The notes under the pieces: generated by a model | Seen by the model: the letters and a program-made list of their open reading frames with translations, nothing else | Told to the model about the DNA's origin: nothing | The model's database searches: none | Source: Leishmania infantum JPCM5 | Lineage: Eukaryota > Euglenozoa > Kinetoplastea > Trypanosomatida > Trypanosomatidae | Direction of reading: 5' to 3' | DNA length: 64,000 bases | NCBI RefSeq assembly: GCF_000002875.2 | Contig: NC_009420.2 | Coordinates: forward strand, 2,084,951-2,148,950 | Program-made: the position numbers and the translations under genes | Shown here: positions 31,601 through 41,899 of the stretch, piece after piece | Position numbering within the stretch: position 1 is the stretch's first letter | How the letters are laid out: every line of letters begins with the position of its first letter

Positions 31601-32444
31601 GGAAAAACGGATAACAAAACAACAAATGAAAAAAACAACAACCTCGGTAGCAACGTACGAGAGAGAACGAGAGCCCCTTTTCCCACCGAGTAAGAAACAC
31701 ACAAAAAAGAAAGGGCTGCGCGAGCGTGGAAGCACCAGAAGAGGTTCAAACGAAAATGAAGAAGACTGAAAAACAAAAAAAGAACAAAAAAAACACAGGG
31801 TAAATGCGTCAGAAGAGCGCGTGAAGGTATCAACGCAAAAGCCAACAGAAGACAGACCCCACAAAGAACTGCAGCAGGCCAATTTGTGTGGATGCCGAAG
31901 GCGAGAAAACGAAACAAAACATGCGAGACGAAGCACACACACACACGGAAAAAAAAAGAACGACAACGGCGATGCGCCTCCTGTAAAGTCAATTCTCTTT
32001 TCCAGAAAAAATGAATGCGGCGCTTCTACGTGGGCGTGTCAGTGGAAGGTAATGGCGCAGTCACCTAAGCTCTGCCTCGAAAAAGAATAGCAAGGACAAG
32101 CAGATACACGCAGGTAAAGGAGTGGTGATGGTGGTGAAAAATGGTGGCCTGCAACGCAGGGGGTTGGCTGTAAGCGGAGCGTGCAGTACACAACGAACAA
32201 CAACAACGAAAAATCCGAAGAGGAGATGAAGGTGAGTAGGAAAAAGGGGAGAGGAGGAGGAGGAGGAGAGGGGGGGGGACGGGGCTGCAGCCACACTTTG
32301 CACAGACACGGACACCGACGCACAGGCAGCAGGCAAAGAGGAAACTTTTTTTTTTCCTTTATGTGTGTGTTTGACCGGAAAGCGAGGAGGCGCGGGGGTA
32401 GGGAGATGCACCCACCACAAAAAAAAGAGCGAAAAGGAAACGAG

Positions 32445-32445
<1 letters not shown>

Positions 32446-32477
<32 letters not shown>
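32446..32477. repeat. CA microsatellite, 16 units
   Basis: Uninterrupted CA tract, the longest in the gene-free region. Confidence 0.95.
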
Positions 32478-32478
<1 letters not shown>

Positions 32479-32925
32479 CGCAAATCGATGTCTGTATATG
32501 CGTATAGGAGTACCTTTGATGTATTCACATTCACGAATACAAACACAGACACAGAGACGCACACCCGCACGCACCTCACCAAAAAAAAAAGAAAAATAAA
32601 TGAGGTAGAAGGAAAGGGAGTGATGCTTGTGAGGACGCAAAGTCAGGCAGCCAGTGAATCCGTGAAAACAACGAATACCACAAGAGAGATTCTTCAAGCG
32701 GCCTAACGCAAGCACACACCGACGTACACCAACACCTAAAGAGGGGGACAAGAGCCGAAGAAAATGAGCGTGAGCAAGACAAGGAGAAAACAGGAACGAG
32801 GTAGAAAACGAAGAAGAGAGGGAGAGACAGAGTAAGATACAAAAAAAAAAGGAAAGAGATCGGGGGAGGAAGAGAGGTGGACAAGAGGAGCGAAAAACGT
32901 TTTGAGCGAGTGGTTAGGCGCACAA

Positions 32926-32951
32926 ACACACACACACACACACACACACAC
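32926..32951. repeat. CA microsatellite, 13 units
   Basis: Uninterrupted AC tract about 450 bases from the previous one. Confidence 0.95.
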
Positions 32952-35325
32952 GCTACAGTTTTATTCAATGAGAGAAAAGGTGGTGCTGTTATTTGATTGC
33001 GTTACTTGACGATTCAAAAGAAGGGCGAGGGAAGGGGTGAAGGCGAAAAGCACAGAAAAAAAAAACGACGAGAAAGAGAAAACAGATGAACGAGAAGGAC
33101 AAGGCAGGTAGTGAGAGAAAAAGATGAAGAACTGTGATGATTCGAGAAGAGGGGGTATTGGGTAGATGACAATGCCTCTAAAAGGAAAACCCACAGAATA
33201 CACGAGATGAAAAGAAAATCAACCACCACGAGAAAAAAAAGCAAACCGTATCTTTTCTATATGATGTGCGTGGTCGCTGAAACAACAAGAAAACAAATCA
33301 AGGCCAGAAAGGAGGAAGATGTAAAGCGAGCCAGAATCGACTCAACACACGAAGGGCGAGAGTGAGGGCAGTGGGCTCGCAGGGAGCAGAGGAAAGGGGA
33401 TTTCACGACTGGCGTTTGGCCACCGTGAAAAAGGAGAGACACCCCCCCCCCACAAGAGAGACAGTGGCCGAGGCAGGGAAAAAAAGAGTAAGAGGGAGAA
33501 GACAACCGCTCGTGTTGACTCTTCGAATGGCAAACACCAAGAACGAGGCCACTAAACAACAAACGGAGAACTACCTTTTCGAAAGAGCTGGCCACTTCTG
33601 CACGCGGTGGAGGCGATGATGGCGAAGTAAAATGAACGGAGGGGGCGGAAACAAAAACGACTTAATGGACAGACGAACAGAGTGAGCGAGCACAAACACA
33701 CAAAGTACGAGCCAAAATTAAAAACGAGATGGCACCACAAAGGAGGCAGGCAGACAGACGCACAAACGCACTCCTACACAAACAAGAAAGAAAAACAAAA
33801 AAAAAGAAGCACAAAAATCGTGAGAAGTGTAACCTTCTTGCGTTGCTGTGGCGTGTGTGGATGCTTGTTGGCGCCTGCTTTCTCCTACGAGGCAAAAGCG
33901 ACTGAAAAGCTACGCGATTCTCTACGACTTCCGCAGTTCAAGTACAAATGATTTCCTTCTTTTTTCTTCTGTTTTTAATTGCTGCTTCTTTTTTTTTGCG
34001 CGCGTGTTTTTTTTCTTGTTTTAATCCCTGCTGTGTGTGTGTGTTTTGTCCCTGCTTTCTGTTGCTGTTTTTCTTTTTTTTTACCTCCCCTTGTTTTTAA
34101 GTTTGTATATTGATGCTCTGGCTGTCACGCTCTCTGGCGATATGCTCCTTTTTCTTTTTACCGACCTCTTTCTACTTCTTCGTCTGTGTGTGTGTGTGTG
34201 CGACCTTGCGGTTGAGGTGGAATGCGCTGTCGCCGCTTCGGCTGTTTGCTTCACGAACAACACAAAAAGAATGAATACTTTTGTTTTCCCAGCGAAAAAA
34301 AACCTTGCCGTTGCCCTTCTCGCCTTTTTCCTTGAGGTTTGCTTGCCAAGTTTGAGGATGTTGTAAACCAGAAAGACAGAAATGCACACGTGAGATGCAC
34401 ACACGTATATTTGCTGGTGTCGTTCTTTTTGTGTGTTCGTTGTACGTATCAGCGGCCTGAATGGTCAGCGGGAGACGAGTAGAAAGGGGAACCGAGGAGG
34501 ACTGAGCAAGAACAGGCAGGGAAAAGAACAACAACAAAAGACGGCCGAAACAGAGGGGAGAGCGAGAGGAGGAGAGGTGGAGGGTGTGTGATATATGCAA
34601 AGGTGAAGATAGGGAGAGAGAAGAGAGGTGGCGGTCGATCTTGCGTGACTGGGTTGGCAAACGTACGTGCACGTGTAGATGTGTGTGTGTGTGTATACTG
34701 CTTGCGCGTGACCGCGTCTTTCAGTCTGTGTGCCCGTATTTCTTGACTGCTTCTGTGGAGGGGGTTGGGGGGGTCGGGAAAAGGCGTTGCCTCATGCACT
34801 GGAGGAAGGGGGGAGGCAGAGCGCAAAACAACAACACAGAAAAGGAGTGTGAAGGGGGTGTGACAGAGAAAAAGGTGTGCATTTGTTGGTTATCCGAGAG
34901 GAAACACGCGAGCCCGAGCTGCGCACATCGCATCGTCCCTTCACGTAGGTGTGCATGCAGAGAGGCCAACGCAGACGGAGTCGGGAAAGGTCACGCGTTT
35001 GCCTCGACATCGCCCGCCTGTGTGTGCAGGTGCGAGGAGGGGGGGCGGGCACCATCTGCTTGGCAAGACGACACCACTAAATGTAGCGGTTCGCTTCATC
35101 TGTCTGGTGCCGCCACAGACGAACACGAGTGTATACTGGCAGACTCACTAGCGTAACGGATGCAGCGACATCAACGAAACGACGACAAAACAATCAACGA
35201 AGCAGAGGGCAGCAGGCGTTTAAGAAAAACTCGGGAGGATAAAAAACGAAAAGCGCACACAAGTAATTCAAAGACGGCCAGAGCTCGCGTTATCAGATGC
35301 GCACTGAAAAGATGAGCACGGCTAG

Positions 35326-36213
35326 TCAGCGAGTGGCACGTGTATCGTCGACAAGCCACATGGTCATCTCTTCCAGTAGGGCGAGCAGGCGTTGCCGTTG
35401 TAGCTCTAAACGGCCCTCCGCAACTTCCTCGCTCTTTCCCAGAGCCGAGCTCGCGCTGGAAGGAACGGTGCGGTGCAGCACGCCGTGAAGCCCAGCGTGC
35501 AACTCCCACCAAACCGCGTCATCAGCTCCGGGGAGCGCGCCACTCTTTCCAAGATTGTGCGCTTCTTGTGGAGTCGAGGGAAGGGAATCACACGACACAG
35601 CAACAGACAGTTTTGCGGCCTCGGCGTACTCCGGCTCTAGAGGGGCGTGGGCGATTTGATGGAGCGCGCGAACCGCCTCGCACGTCCAACGTGCCCTAAC
35701 ATGGGGAAGAACCTGCCTCTGTCGCGCGCGCCGCGCCCGCCCGCTGAGGGTAGAGCGCAGCTGCTTCAATTTATCTGTGATTCGCTGAAGTTTCGAGGGA
35801 AGTGCAAGCACCATGGCATCGCTGACGCTTCGCTCAAGGGCGGAGAAGGACGTGGAGAGGCCGCTACTATGAAAGGTGCTGCTAACCTCCGCTGTTGAGC
35901 GCCAGGTCTGCCAAACCTCCGACTCGCACGTAGCGGGTTCACCCGTGGCCTCGAGCGATGGATACACCTCTTCGGTGCGGTCATCTGCATTGCGCGTCAC
36001 CTGCGAGGTCTCGGTCGTCCCCGTATCGACTGACGTTGCTGAGGCGCGAACCAGTTCTGCGGCACCGCACGACAGAGAAGATAGAAGGCTTTCAAGGCGC
36101 GACAGCTCGGCGCACGCTTGCTCTGTCTGCTGCAGCGTCGCCGAGAGGCGCGCGACGATGCGCCCTGCAGGCACGGCCGCCGTCAGAGATGCTAATGGCG
36201 TTTCCTCCTGCAT
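35326..36213 (-). CDS. Unrecognised 295-residue protein with coiled-coil segments
   Basis: No family recognised. The ATG at 36213 begins MQEETPLASL. Residues about 18-60 (RIVARLSATLQQTEQACAEL and on), about 138-165 (LPSKLQRITDKLKQLRSTL, then a basic RARRARQRQ patch) and about 255-295 (KSEEVAEGRLELQRQRLLALLEEM) look like amphipathic helices or coiled coils, separated by Ser/Thr-rich linkers. GC-rich codon use, in contrast to its surroundings, supports a real gene. It could be a subunit of a small helical assembly. It is the last coding sequence before the 10.8-kb gene-free region, so its mRNA may have a very long 3' UTR. Confidence 0.8.
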   Translation of the reverse strand: MQEETPLASLTAAVPAGRIVARLSATLQQTEQACAELSRLESLLSSLSCGAAELVRASATSVDTGTTETSQVTRNADDRTEEVYPSLEATGEPATCESEVWQTWRSTAEVSSTFHSSGLSTSFSALERSVSDAMVLALPSKLQRITDKLKQLRSTLSGRARRARQRQVLPHVRARWTCEAVRALHQIAHAPLEPEYAEAAKLSVAVSCDSLPSTPQEAHNLGKSGALPGADDAVWWELHAGLHGVLHRTVPSSASSALGKSEEVAEGRLELQRQRLLALLEEMTMWLVDDTRATR

Positions 36214-37577
36214 GGATATTGTGTGTGTATGTGTGTCTGTGTTTGTGTGGGAAGCCGTGCAGTGGGGGCGAGCTGCCGCCTGTTTTCCTTAATGCCAACC
36301 CACCAAAAGTTAGCGGATATGTGCCGACAAGGCCAGATGACGGCGAGGGATCGGGGAAAGAAGTGGAGGAGAATACCCAGAAAGTGTGACAGAGGAGAAG
36401 CGGCGGCTGCACCAACGCCAACAGCGAATGATGGTGGAGGCACAACGTGTGCGCCACGCAGGAGCTGCTGATAGGCAGCAGACGCCAAAGGCGGCCTGAG
36501 GGAGAGGGAGGAGGATAGGCGGAAGAGACGAAAGACGTACAGTGAGTGAAAGACACCGCTTCATCCTTCCCCTCCGTGCAGTCGCCTTCACCCTGCTCGG
36601 CGGGAAAAGCATCAAATTTGCCCGCCATCACGCATTCCGCGCGCGCACGCAAACACACAGACACACACAGAGACAGCACATCCAATTTGGCTTTCTCTCT
36701 GTGCAGCATTTTCCGCTCCTATGATACGTTCCATAAGCAAAAGACAAGAGCGCGCTGCTGTCGCCTCATCACCTTCGTCCCACGAGACTGTGCCTCAACG
36801 CGCTGCGCAACAACCAAGCAATTAACAACGCACAAGCAAAAGGGAAGCATAATAACGACAAGGGCATTCACACGGCGACAACACCGAGCAACGAAGCGAG
36901 AGAAAAAAAAAGTCGGAAAAGCAACGCATGATGCCCCACCGCCTCGCACTCCTGTTCTCAAGAAGAGCGTCGCTTAGCAAGAGAGTTCTATCGCTCATCG
37001 CAGTGGCTGGGGTGGGATGGGAGATGGGCGGAATTCCAAGTAAGCGGATCAGCTCACGACATAACAGAGGGACGGCAATAGGCAACAACAACAAGGAAAG
37101 AAGGCATCATGGCGCACACAGATCAGGCACGCGCAACACGCTTATGTTAGCAGACGAGAACGTGCCAACCAAAAGCAGCACCAAAACGAAATGCGTTGTG
37201 AAAGCGTTTGCGGTGGAGACAGGTGCGAAAACATGGAAAGCAGAGCGGTAGCACAGATCTAGGAAACTAACAATAACACACACACACACGCGCGCGAGGA
37301 AACACCGAGCGACCGTAGAGTAGCTCAACCTCTTCTTTGCAAGAGAGAGAGAGAGATGGCGGGGCAGGTGCTGCATACGGCCTTGTCGAAGGCAGAAAAG
37401 AGGAGCGAACAAAAAGGAGCCAGCACAGGATGTGGAACGAAAGAGGGCAGCAAACAAATGTGCTCGTCAGTAGAGAGACAGTGCAGCACAGGGAGCTGGC
37501 GAATGTACACCCCTCCATCATCTCAAACGCCAGCTCGCGGCGCACCCTTGCTGACGTCTTCTACAGCACCTTCCTCC
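36214..37577. other. Intergenic spacer between 295-residue gene and first PAQR gene
   Basis: About 1.36 kb noncoding, purine-rich on the plus strand with TG and AC tracts near 36222-36250 and 37273-37292 and an AG run near 37342-37356. No RNA gene seen. Confidence 0.6.
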
Positions 37578-38669
37578 CTACACGCACACGATCGTTTCAC
37601 GACTGAGGTACATGGCGACGCAGTTGTAGAAGTGCGTTGTGGCTGCCCCCAGCACGCAGAGGTGCCATATCTGATGGCTAGAGAAGTAGAAGTCGAAGGT
37701 GCCAGGCGACAGTGCCTCTGGAATGCGGAAGGCGTAAATGAAGACGCCTACGCCGTAGAGAGCCAACATCGTCAGCAATCCCTTCACATACGGGCCGCTG
37801 ATGTGTAGCGGGATCATCTGCGACAAGTGAATCGTGGGGATAATCCCCGAGCCAACCATGCAGACGTAAAAGATGATCTTCTTCGTCGCAAACGCCTCAG
37901 AGGTCCAGTGGCGGAAAAAGGGCCCAATGAAGCCCGCCAGCCCGAAGGAGCCAATCATCGACAGGTACGCGTTGCGCCACTCCGGGGCACAGCTCATGGC
38001 GTAGAAGCAGAAGGGCAGAAACGATCCGACAACGAGAAACGTGATGCCGTAGTAGTCAAGTGCGTGCATGCGATGGTAGAAATCCTCGCTCATATGGCAC
38101 AGAAATGTGTGAAAGCACGCACTGCACAGCATGCACATGACACACGCCAACGAGAAAGTCCCGAAGATGATAAATGGCCACGCGGTGCGCGCGTTACTAA
38201 CAGGAACCGGCCGTGCCGTGCGGTTCGCGTGGTGAAGCACGTTGCCGGCGCGATAATCTGGAATGATGTGCTGGGTAAACAACTGTACCATCAGCCCCAA
38301 GAAAAAGAAGGCGCCAAGCAGGTGCGTCCAAATGTTGACCGTCTCGTTGTGCATCCGGAGTAGGCTCGTGATGCACTGCTTCCACGTGTAGTAGGCGCGA
38401 TACCCGCGCAGAATGTAGCAGTTATCACGTAGGTACATGGGAACATCCTCGATCGCGTAGAGTGGCAGTGTTGAATCGTTGTTGTACGGCTTAGCGTGCT
38501 CGCAGTTCGCTTGCTTGCGAGAGAGCTGTACCTTCTGTTCATGCGTGAGGTTCGCAGTGATGAAGGCACCCGCGGTTGGGCTCTGTGCCGTCGACAAGGA
38601 CGCATTGACGCGACGTCGACGGGGCGACGGCGACTTTGACGCAGAACTCGAGTTTTTGCGAGAAACCAT
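37578..38669 (-). CDS. Adiponectin-receptor-like PAQR membrane protein (copy 1)
   Basis: A 363-residue seven-helix protein of the PAQR/hemolysin III family, closest in motif layout to AdipoR. The entry motif LPLYAIEDVPMYLRDN at about 68-83 and MHNETVNIWTHLLG at 106-119 match AdipoR. Predicted zinc ligands are His187 (CFHTF), Asp205 (LDYYGI), His332 and His336 (SHQIWH). Family members act as receptors or as metal-dependent lipid hydrolases such as ceramidases. Residues 1-60 form a Ser/Arg-rich cytosolic tail. The ATG at 38669 follows a clear acceptor; the frame further upstream translates pyrimidine tracts. Two related genes follow upstream at 39740 and 44987. Confidence 0.9.
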   Translation of the reverse strand: MVSRKNSSSASKSPSPRRRRVNASLSTAQSPTAGAFITANLTHEQKVQLSRKQANCEHAKPYNNDSTLPLYAIEDVPMYLRDNCYILRGYRAYYTWKQCITSLLRMHNETVNIWTHLLGAFFFLGLMVQLFTQHIIPDYRAGNVLHHANRTARPVPVSNARTAWPFIIFGTFSLACVMCMLCSACFHTFLCHMSEDFYHRMHALDYYGITFLVVGSFLPFCFYAMSCAPEWRNAYLSMIGSFGLAGFIGPFFRHWTSEAFATKKIIFYVCMVGSGIIPTIHLSQMIPLHISGPYVKGLLTMLALYGVGVFIYAFRIPEALSPGTFDFYFSSHQIWHLCVLGAATTHFYNCVAMYLSRETIVCV

Positions 38670-38693
38670 GGTGGGGTCAATGCAGTCGAACAG

Positions 38694-38760
38694 CTGGTAG
38701 CAGCAGCGAGGGAAGGAGGCAGAGGGGGAGTGGAAAGGGGACGGAAGAAAGGGGAGGCTG
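38694..38760 (-). promoter_or_regulatory. Predicted spliced-leader acceptor for PAQR copy 1
   Basis: A pyrimidine tract of about 60 nt on the minus strand ends in CTACCAG, with the AG at 38694-38695. This leaves a 24-nt leader without ATG before 38669. Confidence 0.5.
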
Positions 38761-38799
38761 CAGCCGCGTCTCTCTGTTTTTTTTTTTCGTGTCATATTC

Positions 38800-39430
38800 G
38801 ACGTGCCCGTTCGCTGCCACGAAGCACGAGATCAAACGCTACATCACCGCTCCCGCGGCCCTGTCACAGGCTCCACATCGCGTGGTGCGAAGCGGCCACA
38901 GACAGACGTGAAACAGCAGTGCGCCGACCCAGTCATCGGAGAGCACGGCCTCTGCCTCGTGCGATACCCAACCACCCCATAGCCGCTCCCCCATCGTGCC
39001 GGTCGCCACGTGGCGCATCCCCCGCGCGGTGGCACTCAGGTTCCCCCGACACCAGTGGGCAGCGCGTGAGGGCCGGGGGTGGGATGCGTCCGAGTCAGGT
39101 GGGCACTCTGTCTAATCATATGGATGGCACACGAGTGCTCACCGTCGCCGGTCGCTCCGACGCAACGCCATCCAGGACCTTAGTGCCGGTATTAGTAGCG
39201 ATAAATCACCGCGACGCCCCTGCCTCGTAGGCGCGTGACCGTCTCATCGCCAGAAGCAGCTCGGCATTTGGCAGGGGGATGGGGGAGGGCTGCTCGGCTT
39301 CCCCACACCGAGTGGAAGGGGATGGAGGGAGGTACGGAGCCGTGCCATGCCATGCCACCACGCACTGAGGGGTTTGTCCACCCCACCAACCCCCCTTTCA
39401 TTAGGGAAGGGGAGAGAGGCAAAGGGCAAG
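38800..39430. repeat. Degenerate SIDER-like element, two imperfect copies
   Basis: This GC-rich segment aligns in blocks with 44255-44640. Shared blocks include TCGCTGCCAC at the left end, GTCATCGG, GGTCGCCACG, a GGCTTC/CCGAG block and CCACCACGCACT near the right end. It is about 245 bp longer than the other copy and seems to contain two tandem partial units (about 38800-39130 and 39135-39430). It resembles the short degenerate retroposons (SIDER) of Leishmania 3' UTRs; assignment is by type, not by comparison with a consensus. Confidence 0.55.
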
Positions 39431-39739
39431 CAAACAATGGCAGCAACTCCATTTTACACACACACACACATGCACCGGATTGTGATGGCTGGCACAGAGG
39501 GCATCGCTCCCGCCACGTGATCGCAGAGGGATCGAACGACTGCTCGCACAGGTTGGCATCGCAGCATGCGGGTGGGAATGTTAGGGTGGCGATAGCGCAG
39601 GCGACTGCGCGTCTGCGTGTGAAGGGAGAGGAAGGGTGGGAGGTGGGCTCGAGGAACCATTGCCTGCAGTTAGCCACCGGCGTGACGACCCCACGTGTCA
39701 CCGAACAGGCCGCTTTCTACCGACAAGACATGGTGGAGC

Positions 39740-41266
39740 TCATCCGCACATGCCATCGCTCACTTGCCACATCTGGTACATGCTAACGCAGTTGCAGTAG
39801 TGCACCAGGGCGGCCATGGAGACGAAGAAGTGCCAAAGCTGATGACTGGAGAGCCAGCAGTCGAAGTGGCCAGGGTAGCGAGACTCCGGGAACTGGGTCA
39901 CGTAGAAAGCCACGCCGCTGCAGTAGAGAACCACCATCAGGCAAATGCCAAGCAGCGTCGACCCGCTCGCTGCGTTCATGGGCAAAATCGCGAGGCTGTG
40001 GAGGGCTGGCGCCAGACCGCTAAAACCCAGTCCAAGAAACACGCTCAACCGCACCTGTACATGTTTATGAAACAAATCCGTCCACGGGCCGATAATGCCG
40101 GCCGTGCTGAGCAGCAAGATCGCGGTAATGTACATGGTTCGCGCTACGGGGTGGCAGTGAAACATGACGTACAGCGGAGGCAAGAAGCTGGACACGATGA
40201 GGGCCGTTATGCCTATGAAGTCCAGCCGTCCCATCGCTGTCATGACGCGGCAGCTGCAGTGGCTGTTGAAGAGATGATATATGGTGCTGTTCAGCATGCA
40301 GATGAGGGAGCCGAAGCAGAAGATGCCGTATATCAGCTTGGACGCTCTGAGAGAGGGGGCGGTGATGGCTTTGCTGAGCACCGTGGTGTACAGCAGCGCG
40401 GTCATGACCAGAAAGACGACGAAGGTAAGAAGGTGCGAGTACACGTTGATGGTCTCGTTATGCCAGCCTAGGAGGCTCTTGAAACACATCTCGGCCGTGT
40501 AGAAGGCCCGGTAGCGGCTGCGGATATACGGGTTGTACCTCTGCCAAGACGGGATTTCCTCGAACTTGTACAGCGGCAGCGACCCGCCGAGACCCATGGT
40601 GATCAAGTTCCTTTGCTGCTCTCTCGCCGCGTCAAACGCTGGTGCCTTGGCAACGAGGGAGAAGCGGCGCTTGCCCTGCGGGCAGCCGTGCACCGCCGTC
40701 TTCGTGTACGTCGCCGGCTGCTCCGGCTGACGCGGAGTGTCTTGGCCCTCCAGCGCGGCTGAAGGCAGGCCGAAGGAGGCTGCGGTACGCACATCAGTGG
40801 TGTCCTGCGCTCCCGCCGAGGGTGTCACCACGGCCGCCGTCGCGATCATTCTGCGCGGCATCACGGCGTCGAAGGTGACTGTGGAGCTCTGCGCGCTGTC
40901 GAGTCCCGGTCTGACTGTCCTGTGTGCGTCGCCGTCGCCGACACTCTGACTGTCCTCGTCCTTCATAAAAAAATTGTGCTCTCGCTCCGTAGGGATGAAA
41001 GGCGGCGTCACCACCATCTCCGTCGACGAGTACGCTGGGAAGTCCAGTTGGACGGATTCGCCGCTCGCGAACATGTCGCGTTGCTGCTCCGAAGTGCGCG
41101 TCGGGAGCGTGCGAGTGACGTTCACGCGTGGCAAGGACACGAACGGCAGCGAATCCTCCTTTTCTCGGCTGTTGCAGATCACTCGCTGGTCCTCTCGGTT
41201 AAGTTCGAGGAATGACCGCCGTGGTGCACCGTCCGCTAAGGTGACGTCTGCTTCCTTCAGAGACAT
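39740..41266 (-). CDS. Adiponectin-receptor-like PAQR membrane protein with long N-terminal extension (copy 2)
   Basis: A 508-residue PAQR protein. The first 225 or so residues are a hydrophilic Ser/Thr/Pro-rich extension with no recognised domain. The membrane core begins at LPLYKFEEIPSWQRYNPYI (about 230-248), followed by WHNETINVYSHLL at 268-280. Predicted metal ligands are His331 (IYHLF), Asp349 (RLDFIGI), His475 and His479 (SHQLWH). The function would be receptor-like or metal-dependent lipid hydrolysis, as inferred for the family; the extension suggests cytosolic regulation. The start at 41266 (MSLKEADV) is preferred because the frame further upstream runs through a CA/TG tract (about 41306-41328). 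It is flanked by copies 1 and 3 on the same strand. Confidence 0.9.
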   Translation of the reverse strand: MSLKEADVTLADGAPRRSFLELNREDQRVICNSREKEDSLPFVSLPRVNVTRTLPTRTSEQQRDMFASGESVQLDFPAYSSTEMVVTPPFIPTEREHNFFMKDEDSQSVGDGDAHRTVRPGLDSAQSSTVTFDAVMPRRMIATAAVVTPSAGAQDTTDVRTAASFGLPSAALEGQDTPRQPEQPATYTKTAVHGCPQGKRRFSLVAKAPAFDAAREQQRNLITMGLGGSLPLYKFEEIPSWQRYNPYIRSRYRAFYTAEMCFKSLLGWHNETINVYSHLLTFVVFLVMTALLYTTVLSKAITAPSLRASKLIYGIFCFGSLICMLNSTIYHLFNSHCSCRVMTAMGRLDFIGITALIVSSFLPPLYVMFHCHPVARTMYITAILLLSTAGIIGPWTDLFHKHVQVRLSVFLGLGFSGLAPALHSLAILPMNAASGSTLLGICLMVVLYCSGVAFYVTQFPESRYPGHFDCWLSSHQLWHFFVSMAALVHYCNCVSMYQMWQVSDGMCG

Positions 41267-41899
41267 GCTTCTTCCGTTACTCACGGGATCTCCTTTGATT
41301 GCAGCGCATACACACACATACGCACACGTGCTGTCTCCGTAAAGCCAAGTAAACGTAGAACCAGGCGGGCACACGCCACCATCGAAATTGCCTGAGATGA
41401 TGATGCTGCTTTTGGGCAAGCAACAGACGAGGTGCCGCTCGATACAAAAAAAAGAACTGTAATGATGCGTTCCTTCGGCGTCTTCGAGGTGAAAAGCGAG
41501 CTAGCAGCGAAAAAAAAAAACAAAAAACATAAGAAACAAAAGGAACAACAACAAAAAAAAACAAGATGGAGGTTGAAAAGGGTTTTCAGACATTCAAGCA
41601 CCAACACCGCCTCGAATACGCGTCCCTGCTGCATATGACGCGTCTGCCCCTCCTGAAGGGTGTCGACCGCAGCGACACCGCTGCTTCCTATAGATGGTGT
41701 GCACGAGGACTTACCAGAGAAGTGGTGCAGGTAGCATGTGCCGCTGCTAGGAAGAGAAACCGACAGGCTACCTGACTTCGCCAACACACCGCAGCAGCTT
41801 CACTGCACTAACTCGATTCGCACAGATACTTGACCACTTGTTTGCCAGCGACAAAACCATCAACGTAAAAGAAAACATTTTCGCTCCTTGTTTTTCCTC

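Larger units (their letters stand above)
24483..35325. other. 10.8-kb gene-free region inside the transcription unit
   Basis: No open frame here looks like protein: all long ones translate pyrimidine tracts (Phe/Leu/Ser/Cys-rich) or purine tracts (Lys/Arg/Glu-rich). Plus-strand A/G-rich sequence is broken by T/C-rich blocks near 25555-25850, 28080-28160, 28830-29000, 29330-29660, 30360-30450, 31430-31600 and 33950-34350. CA tracts are frequent (27455-27472, 32446-32477, 32926-32951). A GC-richer patch lies at about 31030-31150 and two hairpins at 25604-25656. No tRNA, rRNA or snRNA was recognised. It probably holds the 3' UTR of the 35326 gene and the 5' leader region of the PSP1 gene. Confidence 0.6.
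38670..39739. other. Spacer between PAQR copies 1 and 2
   Basis: Noncoding. It holds the copy 1 acceptor at its left end and a degenerate, partly duplicated repeat element (38800-39430) that lies in the 3' UTR region of copy 2. Confidence 0.65.

Noticed and set aside
32446..32951. Regular CA tracts considered as a CRISPR-like or tandem array
   Set aside because: Dinucleotide microsatellites in a eukaryotic genome; no spacer-repeat structure.
34584..35156. 190-codon plus-strand frame
   Set aside because: Wrong strand for the transcription unit, microsatellite-driven and without a recognisable motif.
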